A stretch of 64,000 nt of DNA from Adiantum capillus-veneris (taxonomy: Eukaryota; Streptophyta; Polypodiopsida; Polypodiales; Pteridaceae). The notes below the pieces were generated by a model. That model made no database searches and was not told the DNA's origin. It saw only the letters and a program-made list of their open reading frames with translations. Of the stretch, positions 57,195 through 64,000 are shown one piece after another. Made by a program: the position numbers and the translations under genes. Within the stretch, counting starts at the first letter, position 1. Every line of letters begins with the position of its first letter. The DNA is taken from NCBI GenBank assembly GCA_014529385.2, contig CM043963.1:68371912-68435911 (forward strand), read 5' to 3'.

Positions 57195-58504
57195 GGGAGG
57201 GAGTATAGCGGCTTAGTACTTAGGCACCACAAAAGGATGGCGAATCCGCACACCCTTCACACATACACAAGCTCACTCCAAACACAAGATTAGGTGGCGA
57301 TTCCGCACACCTCACATAGGCAAAACATTGCAAGAAAACATACTCACAAAACCTCAAGCTTTATTTAGAGAATAAGGCGATGAAATGGGGAGCATAGGGT
57401 AGGGGAATGAGAAGGGAGAGAGTGGTAGAGCACATGGTGGATAGGTGGGAGTTGATGGCGAAGAATCGCACGAGGGTTATGGCTATCATCCTTCATTTAG
57501 TTGCCCTTCATCTTCCATAGCCAAGGGTGTAGAGGTCATGCTCAAGACAAGCATGGTGATTGCGGTGATGGTGATGGTGTGGATGTGTGTGTGTGCACTA
57601 GGCACACACAGTGCATAGTGTGTTCTTTGGTGATGTTGTGTGTTTTTGTGTGATGGTGACCCCTCTTTATATAGGGGAGGAGGGGGGAGAAGTTCTCGAA
57701 TTTAGAAATGAAGAAATCATTATCTACATAGGCCATGTGAGTGTGGGCCCCACTTGTCTGGCTGTGTGTATATGTGCCAGAACAACAGTCTCATGAGAGA
57801 GAGACTAAGAGAGAGAGATGGGTTGATGAAAAAACATGAGAGGTGACATGGAGAATAAAGTAATTACAAGAGGGGAGAGAGGGGAGTGTGTTCAGAGGTG
57901 AATCTGTGTGTAGATGTGTGTGAACACAAGAAAAATCAGGTAACCACCGGGTGGGGATGGGTCTGTGGGCACCTTTTTCAGTGAAACTGAGTGTGTGTGA
58001 GTGTGGGGGAGGTTATTTAGCTACAAGACAAGAGACATGGCGCCCTTTAGAGAGAGAGGGGGATATTTGGGTCATGGGATATGATAGGAGAGAGAAAGAG
58101 AGGGTGGGGTATACTATTTTGGAAGATAGGGTAAGTTGCATGTGAGTTGGTGCATTATTGGTGAGTTATAATGCATTATTGGTGAGAGGTGGGGTAGCTT
58201 GAGGGGAGAGAGAAAGGAGAAAGGACAAGGGGAAGAGAGAGGGGGTTGACCTTTTGAGTGGAGGAGAGGAAAAGGGACACACGGCGGGACATCAATGAAG
58301 AAAAAGGAGGCAAGGTGGGGATGGGCTGCCCCGCAGGCATGAGGTGGCCTATTTTACCTTTCTTATATATTTACATAATCATACTTTATTTTTTTCTTAC
58401 TTTTTCCAATGCCTTTTATCACTCCCTCCCTAAGAGGGGGTTTTCATGGGGTGGGGATGAGAGAAGAGGGGTATGGGAGCTTGGCTTGTGAAAATCCCCC
58501 ATCA
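56949..58504 (-). repeat. 3' LTR of the non-autonomous element
   Basis: About 1556 bp, matching 62398-63970. Most of the length difference is a (GA)n tract (57162-57191, against 62611-62656). A TATA-like TATATAAAG on the minus strand lies at 57673-57665. Confidence 0.9.
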
Positions 58505-59688
58505 TTAGCCCTCCCCTTTTGGCTAGAGGCATTGATGTCTCTAGCTCTGTTTCTTCTTCGGCTTAGCTGTAGGATCCGATATCGAGTTGCCTTTTGAACT
58601 AGCCATTCCATTTGGCCATTGGTGAGATTTCTGGGATATTCGTTGATCTGTAACAGGTCCGGGTGATAGCTTGTTTCTTGGAATAGTGTCGGTTGATTAA
58701 AGGGGAAGCCCATGGCTTCCAGAACTTTGTGCCAGTGTCCTCTTGGATCCCAAGTGAAAAATAGGATCATTGTCTGCAGTGTCCGAACAATAAAATTTGC
58801 ATGCCAAATTGGACCAAATTTGTAACCACCAGTAGCGAGAGGGGAAATGAGCATCTTGGCTCCTGCAAAGACAGAACCGAAAATTATGATTCCCAAGAGT
58901 GTACCAAGAATCCACCATATATGGCCGCCTTGTTGGTGTGGTGAGCTCAAGTTGTCTCCAGAGTCCTGCTTACTACCATGACTAGAAAAAACTGCAAGCA
59001 TATCATGCTTCTTTTGGGTGTGCTCAAACATGTCAGCTTTCTTTACTGATGCTAATAGAAGGCCACCTACCTTACGGCTTAAATTCAAGCGTAATCCACT
59101 TACCTTTCTCCAAAGAGAGGATGCACTATTTGTAAAAAATTGTACCAAATTGCAAATGAGGTCTTCCTTCTTGCATTCTATTAGGCTTTTGTCTATCCAT
59201 GGCTCCTTTGCTCTTATCTCCATGCTAATCTTCTCTCTATATGTTATAGCGGCTAGCCATAGCCATAGGTCTGATGCATCCCATGCAAACACAATGCTGT
59301 GTTGTGGAGGAGTTTGGAACATCCTTAAAAGGTTGGCAACATATTGATCATCAAAATTACTCTGAACACCCTCACATAAAATGGAGGCATTACCCATATC
59401 CAAGTTTATAACACCCTTCAGTAGACTAGAGGCATTACCCATCTCTAAGTCTATAACACTACACAATAAAGTCTTGCTCGGCTGCCAAGCCTCTGGAGAA
59501 ATATCCAACTCCAAAACTTCAGTCATACTTACCTCTTCGTTATGGTCCTCTAGTGAAACTGCCTTGATGCAAGATTCCTTTAGCTTGCTGCACTGTCCTG
59601 GGTCCATGCTGGTGCACAGGCTTCCGTTTTCAAAGCCCTCCCCTTTGCTTGATATGTTGCCCACCTTCTGCAAAGCCTTGCTAGCAGG
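58444..59688 (-). CDS. ORF2 after gag: unknown protein with a membrane segment
   Basis: In the gag frame, directly after the gag UAG (59691-59689), 414 codons are open, with no ATG at the join. There is no recognised domain. Seen: two adjacent 15-residue repeats (IDLEMGNASSLLKGV and INLDMGNASILCEGV, about residues 74-103 counted from 59673), a hydrophobic segment at about 251-273 (ILGTLLGIIIFGSVFAGAKM) and a basic end with RRRNRARD. The last 20 codons lie inside the 3' LTR. Placement after gag recalls env-like ORFs of some plant elements, but there is no signal peptide or other support, and pol is absent. Production would need UAG readthrough, or the UAG is a mutation. Confidence 0.55.
   Translation of the reverse strand, partial: PASKALQKVGNISSKGEGFENGSLCTSMDPGQCSKLKESCIKAVSLEDHNEEVSMTEVLELDISPEAWQPSKTLLCSVIDLEMGNASSLLKGVINLDMGNASILCEGVQSNFDDQYVANLLRMFQTPPQHSIVFAWDASDLWLWLAAITYREKISMEIRAKEPWIDKSLIECKKEDLICNLVQFFTNSASSLWRKVSGLRLNLSRKVGGLLLASVKKADMFEHTQKKHDMLAVFSSHGSKQDSGDNLSSPHQQGGHIWWILGTLLGIIIFGSVFAGAKMLISPLATGGYKFGPIWHANFIVRTLQTMILFFTWDPRGHWHKVLEAMGFPFNQPTLFQETSYHPDLLQINEYPRNLTNGQMEWLVQKATRYRILQLSRRRNRARDINASSQKGRANDGGFSQAKLPYPSSLIPTP
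58505..58520 (-). other. Polypurine tract of the non-autonomous element
   Basis: On the minus strand aaaaggggagggctaa directly precedes the 3' LTR. Confidence 0.7.
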
Positions 59689-61020
59689 CTAGTCTTCCTC
59701 TTCTCTTGTATCTTTCATGCCCTTTGCATTCCTCTTACTTTGACGAGGCCTAATCAACACTTTACACATTCTTACCCTTAATGCCCAATGTTGTCGATTG
59801 ATCTCTTTGGTGCCTATTTCATTCAAGGTTAAAGATGTACTCACATTTGTAACACAATTTTCTTGACTTACCTCCCCCACCTGGGTAGCATCTTTTGATT
59901 CTTTAACCTCTTGTTCCACTGCTTCAGTTCTTTGAATAAACTTCTCGCTTGATCCTTCTTCGGTTACCTTCATCTTGACCTCTTCTGCAAGACCAATGAT
60001 ACTTGGTGTGCGGGTACCAATTGATGGTGGGTGTAGGATGATTGTAAGTGGTGATTGTGGCGGTGGTTGCATTGGTGACTGGCATTGAATTGGTGTGGCT
60101 AGCTGTGGCTGCACCGCTGGTGGTGGGATTTGAACAGGTGGGATTGGTTGCCTGAGTGGCGGAGGTCTTGCTCTTGGTGGAGAGATCTGATTCTGTCTCC
60201 CCCCTCTATTGAAATTCTGCCTCCTCGGGTGTGGGCAGTAGTACATTTCATGGCCATCTTCCCCGTAGTTGTAACAGTGGTACTCTGGGTTCTGCCTTCG
60301 TTGTCCTCTTCCTTGTTCTGGGTTTCTGCCAGGTGTATGCCCTTGCTGCACCAGATGCACAGATAAACTCTCTAGTTGGGTGGTGATACGACTCAGCAGG
60401 TCTTGCTCTTCTGATGCCTCCTGCGGTTGGACTCTATGATTGGCTGTTGCAGTCACTGGGGTTAGTTGTATCGAGCTTGTTTCCTCTGACTCGTTTACTC
60501 TTGCTTGCATGCGTAGCTTCTTGTCTTTAAGGCGGGCTACTTTGACTGCCAACTCATATGTTGCAGGAAACCTTCCCTTCACCTTCTCTCTAAGCGGCGA
60601 CCATAGACCAGCAATGAAATGGTCCTTTTTTAGGAAATTAGGCGCTCCTTCACCTTCCTCCAGTGAAGCAACCCATCTCTCCCATAAGTCCACAAATTTG
60701 GACTCGTAGGTGGCATACTCCAGCAGGCCTCCTTGCTTTAATTCTGTCAGTAACTGCCATAGCCTCTCCGAGGTTGTGCCTCCACCAAACCTCTTTACAA
60801 AAGTAGCCATTAACACATCCCATGCATTCTTGGTGGCCTGGGGCAATGCATTATACCAGGACTTGGCCTCTACTTTCATCAGTAGAGGAAAAATTCTAAG
60901 TCGTGAAGCATCATCATCTTTGTTGGAGACGATACAAGCAATGTCGAAATCATCCAAAAAGTTGGTGGTGAGATCCTCTCCCTTCTTTCCACTGAACGTG
61001 GGGAAAGAAACACTTGCCAT
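59689..61020 (-). CDS. gag of the non-autonomous LTR element
   Basis: 443 codons open from ATG at 61020 (MASVSFPTFSGKKGEDLTTN). Gag core: RIFPLLMKVEAKSWYNALP, W-x2-L-x3-F-x2-RF, FVDLWERWV, FIAGLWSPLREKV. A Gln-rich segment and a knuckle CYNYGEDGHEMYYC follow, in which the second Cys is Tyr (a G-to-A change from TGT would explain it). The tail is Pro/Gln-rich then acidic. The layout resembles Tat-element gag at 26581 (MASRS start, K-x-F-P-L). It would form particles; with the damaged knuckle, RNA binding may be impaired. Ends at UAG. Confidence 0.8.
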   Translation of the reverse strand: MASVSFPTFSGKKGEDLTTNFLDDFDIACIVSNKDDDASRLRIFPLLMKVEAKSWYNALPQATKNAWDVLMATFVKRFGGGTTSERLWQLLTELKQGGLLEYATYESKFVDLWERWVASLEEGEGAPNFLKKDHFIAGLWSPLREKVKGRFPATYELAVKVARLKDKKLRMQARVNESEETSSIQLTPVTATANHRVQPQEASEEQDLLSRITTQLESLSVHLVQQGHTPGRNPEQGRGQRRQNPEYHCYNYGEDGHEMYYCPHPRRQNFNRGGRQNQISPPRARPPPLRQPIPPVQIPPPAVQPQLATPIQCQSPMQPPPQSPLTIILHPPSIGTRTPSIIGLAEEVKMKVTEEGSSEKFIQRTEAVEQEVKESKDATQVGEVSQENCVTNVSTSLTLNEIGTKEINRQHWALRVRMCKVLIRPRQSKRNAKGMKDTREEED

Positions 61021-61362
61021 GACTCAGGAAATTACAAACCTCTTTTTTTCTTTTTTTCTTTTTTTTTAACATTACATTAACAGTGCGGCTCATAGCAGCT
61101 TTTTTACAGGGGTGGGTGGATAGGTTAAAACAAGATAAAGATAGAAACATTAAAGGAATGATGGTAATCTAATATGGGGAGAATGATAAGGTTCGGGGAA
61201 TTGAGGATTTCTCCTAGTACCGCCGCACCGAATAGGTGTACGATCTTCTGTTGGTAGAAGACTTTACTATCTACATAGATATTCACATGCATATGCTGCA
61301 AGAATCTGAACGGGAATGCCGTTGGCCCGTTTTCCATCATGCACAAAGGATGAAATACTTAC

Positions 61363-61893
61363 TTATACTCTTATCGTGCCAGTGTTGATGAGTCGGCACA
61401 TCCACAAGAGGTCGTCGCCTTTCATGGGCTCTACCTTTCCTTCGTTGCTCAGCACGTACGGGGTTATGGCGACGCGTTTGACCACTCCCAGCCTCTTGGC
61501 TAACAACAATTGCAGGTAATTTCCGTAGTCGGTGTGTTGCATGAATTCTACTCCATTCAGTTGCAACTCGTCCCCAGCCCACTGGGTTTCTCCCGTGGTA
61601 GAGAGCTTCTTCAGGATAAGTTGTACAGGGAGAGGAGGAAGATCCTCCACTCTCTTTCCAAAACAGCGAGAGCAGTAGCCGAACCACTCTTCTCTAGGAC
61701 ATGGGAATCTTCTTACCACTTCTTCTTCCGGATTGTCGAAGTGGATTGGTGGCACTCGCATGCGTCGTGCAAATCGGTAGGCGACCTTTCGCCGCTTAGC
61801 TTCGGATAACCTCCTCTTTGGAAAACTGGGTACAACCCGGATTTCTGAGCTTGAAGCACTTGCTTGGCCCGATGCTTCTCCCTTCGGGGTCAT
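61363..61893 (-). CDS. Unknown ORF upstream of gag (176 codons)
   Basis: Starts MTPKGEASGQASASSSEIRV, with a basic patch PKRRLSEAKRRK and FARRMRVPPIHFDNPEEEVV. Further on are WFGYCSRCFGKRVEDLPPLP and NYLQLLLAKRLGVVKRVAIT. The CSRC pair could bind metal; no family is recognised. Its ATG overlaps the TGA of the frame 62099-61890 (ATGA). Ogre/Tat elements commonly carry an extra ORF before gag; this could be its counterpart. Confidence 0.45.
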   Translation of the reverse strand: MTPKGEASGQASASSSEIRVVPSFPKRRLSEAKRRKVAYRFARRMRVPPIHFDNPEEEVVRRFPCPREEWFGYCSRCFGKRVEDLPPLPVQLILKKLSTTGETQWAGDELQLNGVEFMQHTDYGNYLQLLLAKRLGVVKRVAITPYVLSNEGKVEPMKGDDLLWMCRLINTGTIRV

Positions 61894-62099
61894 GTGTTTC
61901 CAGACTGGCTTATCTTCTCCTTGCCTTTGGCTCGAGCAGCCCCTTTAGGCCACTTTGGAGTTATAACTTTGACTGTAGTTTCTTTAGGGAAAAGAGGTCT
62001 CACCGTTTGCTTCCCTTCCTTGATGTGAATGACTTCTTTGCGATGAATGTCGATGTAGATGACTTCATCCCTTTCGCTGCCTTCGTTGTTGGCACTCAT
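61890..62099 (-). CDS. Small ORF between zinc-knuckle ORF and upstream ORF
   Basis: 69 codons, MSANNEGSERDEVIYIDIHR, Lys-rich end ARAKGKEKISQSG. It overlaps the preceding ORF by 35 nt and the next by ATGA. It may be a frameshifted link joining the two neighbours into one original ORF. Confidence 0.35.
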   Translation of the reverse strand: MSANNEGSERDEVIYIDIHRKEVIHIKEGKQTVRPLFPKETTVKVITPKWPKGAARAKGKEKISQSGNT

Positions 62100-62322
62100 T
62101 GACAGTGTGCCTTGGTTGACAACAGTGATGGCACTTCACCGACCTCCCACCTGATGCTCTCAATTTATAGTTAGAACGAGCGACACGAGATGGAGAATTT
62201 ACCTCTTGAATGTTGACGACACTGCAGCCTGGCAGTAGCACCTCAACGAAGGCGGCTAGTGCCTCCTTCGTCTCTTCTTCTTCCGTCCTCCAGTTAAAAA
62301 AATCCTTCAGCCATTCGTCCAT
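62065..62322 (-). CDS. Leader-proximal ORF with CCHC zinc knuckle
   Basis: 85 codons from ATG at 62322, the first ATG after the PBS (about 55 nt away). A Glu-rich helix (WRTEEEETKEALAAFVEVLL) is followed by the knuckle CHHCCQPRHTVNEC (C-x2-C-x4-H-x4-C, complete) and a basic end QQRRQRKG. A second, intact knuckle separate from gag is unusual. It could supply nucleic-acid binding lost from gag. Confidence 0.5.
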   Translation of the reverse strand: MDEWLKDFFNWRTEEEETKEALAAFVEVLLPGCSVVNIQEVNSPSRVARSNYKLRASGGRSVKCHHCCQPRHTVNECQQRRQRKG

Positions 62323-62377
62323 GATTGATAGTGGGCGTCACTTTCAGCATTGTAAACTGAAGGGTCTTAGAAAGCCC

Positions 62378-62395
62378 TCCTCAGTGGGGGCACCA
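62378..62395 (-). other. Primer-binding site of the non-autonomous element
   Basis: On the minus strand tggtgcccccactgagga begins 2 nt after the 5' LTR end. It is identical over 18 nt to the PBS of the Tat element at 26508. Confidence 0.8.
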
Positions 62396-62397
62396 AA

Positions 62398-62608
62398 TGA
62401 CGGGAGCAAAGCGAACCCCGAACCCCCGACGGCCTCTAAAACACCGGGAACCGAATGGCGCGCCTTGAGCCTGTCACGGTAAAGCAAACAGGGGGCACCA
62501 CCTAGCTTCAGCGGCTAGGACGCAAACAACACACCACCATAACAAAGTTTTCATCCAAGAGAGATGGATGCTTGGGAGTAATGATGAAGAGGAAATGGAA
62601 TGAGATCA

Positions 62609-62659
<51 letters not shown>

Positions 62660-63970
62660 GGGAGAGAGTATAGCGGCTTAGTACTTAGGCACCACAAAAG
62701 GATGGCGAATCCGCACACCCTTCACACATACACAAGCTCACTCCAAACACAAGATTAGGTGGCGATTCCGCACACCTCACATGGGCAAAACATTGCAAGA
62801 AAACATACTCACAAAACCTAAGGCCATATTTAGATAATAAGGCAATGAAATGGGGAGCATAGGGTAGGGGAATGAGAAGGGAGAGAGTGGTAGAGCACAT
62901 GGCGGATAGGTGGGAGTTGATGGCGAAGAATCGCACGAGGGTTATGGCCATCATCTTTCATTTAGTTGCCCTTCATCTTCCATAGCCAAGGGTGTAGAGG
63001 TCATGCTCAAGACAAGCATGGTGATTGCGGTGATGGTGATGGTGTGGATGTGTGTGTGTGTGCACTAGGCACACACAGTGCATAGTGTGTTCTTTGGTGA
63101 TGTTGTGTGTTTTTGTGTGATGGTGACCCCTCTTTATATAGGGGAGGAGGGGGGAGAAATTCTCGAATTTAGAAATGAAGAAATCATTATCTACATAGGC
63201 CATGTGACTGTGGGCCCCACTTGTCTGGCTGTGTGTATATGTGCCAGAACAACAGTCTCATGAGAGAGAGACTAAGAGAGAGAGATGGGTTGATGAAAAA
63301 AAGTGAGAGGTGACATGGAGAATAAAGTAATTACAAGAGGGGAGAGAGGGGAGTGTGTTCAGAGGTGAATCTGTGTGTAGATGTGTGTGAACACAAGAAA
63401 AATCATGTAACCACCGGGTGGGGATGGGTCTGTGGGCACCTTTTTCAGTGAAACTGAGTGTGTGTGAGTGTGGGGGAGGTTATTTAGCTACAAGACAAGA
63501 GACATGGCACCCTTTAGAGAGAGAGGGGGTTATTTGGGTCATGGGATATGATAGGAGAGAGAAAGAGGGGGTGGGGTATACTATTTTGGAAGATAGGGTA
63601 AGTTGCATGTGAGTTGGTGCATTATTGGTGAGTTATAATGCATTATTGGTGAGAGGTGGGGTAGCTTGAGGGGAGAGAGAAAGGAGAAAGGACAAGGGGA
63701 AGAGAGAGGGGGTTGACCTTTGAGTGGAGGAGAGGAAAAGGGACACACGGCGGGACATCAATGAAGAAAAAGGAGGCAAGGTGGGGATGGGCTGCCCCGT
63801 AGGCATGAGGTGGCCTATTTTACCTTTCTTATATATTTACATAATCATACTTTATTTTTTTCTTACTTTTTCCAATGCCTTTTATCACTCCCTCCCTAAG
63901 AGGGGGTTTTCATGGGGTGGGGACGAGAGAAGAGGGGTATGGGAGCTTGGCTTGTGAAAAGCCCTCATCA
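62398..63970 (-). repeat. 5' LTR of the non-autonomous element
   Basis: About 1573 bp. As the upstream LTR on the minus strand it carries the active promoter position. It ends ccctcatca at 63970, after which non-element flank begins. Confidence 0.9.
63132..63140 (-). promoter_or_regulatory. TATA box of the 5' LTR
   Basis: TATATAAAG on the minus strand in a G/C-rich setting (cctcccc before, aggggtca after), conserved in both LTRs. Transcription would start some 25-35 nt below 63132. Confidence 0.6.
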
Positions 63971-64000
63971 GTAGCAATAGGGCGCAAGCAAGAAAGCCCA
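63971..64000 (+). pseudogene. Continuation of gene Z copy B after the LTR element
   Basis: 30 bp of flank can extend the frame broken at 56948 (removing the 4-bp putative duplication gives GCA GCA ATA GGG, A-A-I-G). Too short to prove homology. Confidence 0.3.

Larger units (their letters stand above)
56949..63970 (-). mobile_element. Non-autonomous LTR element with gag and extra ORFs, no pol
   Basis: Two near-identical long LTRs enclose 3.9 kb carrying a PBS, gag and additional minus-strand ORFs. No RT, RNase H, protease or integrase motif was seen. Ends are TG...CA on the plus strand reading. GCAG before and GTAG after may be a 4-bp target duplication with one mismatch. LTRs are much more alike than those of the Tat element, so the insertion is younger. 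Confidence 0.85.

Noticed and set aside
58444-59673. Calling ORF2 an envelope gene
   Set aside because: One hydrophobic segment and position are not enough; no signal peptide, cleavage site or pol context is seen.

Overview
The window is nuclear DNA of a land plant with a large, transposon-rich genome. It holds Ty1/copia and Ty3/gypsy polyproteins, a Tat-type gypsy element with two RNase H domains, a Transposase_24-like (Ptta/En/Spm) pseudogene, tRNA-iMet-type priming, plant-style short introns, and very many (GA)n/(CA)n tracts. A fern or other seed-free vascular plant seems plausible, but nothing seen here proves it. I found no rRNA or tRNA gene, no CRISPR array, and no clearly intact housekeeping gene.

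Layout. 1-2.4 kb is AT-rich and opens with a 152-bp tandem repeat. 2.58-7.55 kb is a decayed chromovirus-like gypsy gag-pol (+). 8.66-15.1 kb is a minus-strand Transposase_24-like pseudogene split by a copia element (8828-14065) that has both LTRs, a PBS and a PPT. 16.9-18.4 kb is a gypsy remnant in which a gag zinc knuckle is joined almost directly to the integrase C-terminus. 18.4-24.7 kb is non-coding with microsatellites, a 24-G run and two small inverted-repeat elements. 24689-33815 is a Tat-lineage gypsy element with 1.8-kb LTRs, inserted into an array of 61-bp palindromic repeats and itself carrying a nested MITE. 35.5-37.4 kb is a minus-strand copia fragment.

37.4-56.9 kb is the most unusual part. 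Two diverged copies of a gene module lie about 12 kb apart in the same orientation. Each has a plus-strand gene X converging on a minus-strand gene Y, then an array of short hairpin repeats, then a plus-strand gene Z. In the first copy Z converges on a minus-strand transposase-like gene T. Gene Y encodes a divergent histone H3-fold protein (with an H3-type MARTK tail in the first copy) and an Ulp1-like cysteine protease, joined in the first copy by an FCP1/NIF-like phosphatase domain. The first H3-like frame is open over 193 codons; the second has four stops. I read this as a large DNA-transposon-like or otherwise selfish gene cassette that has captured chromatin and SUMO-pathway genes. That is inference from repetition and context; no terminal repeats were established.

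56949-63970 is a minus-strand LTR element inserted into the second Z gene. It has long LTRs, a PBS identical over 18 nt to that of the Tat element, gag, and extra ORFs, but no protease, RT or integrase that I can see. Its gag is followed in the same frame, after one UAG, by a 409-codon ORF with a predicted membrane segment. It is probably a non-autonomous partner of a Tat-like element.
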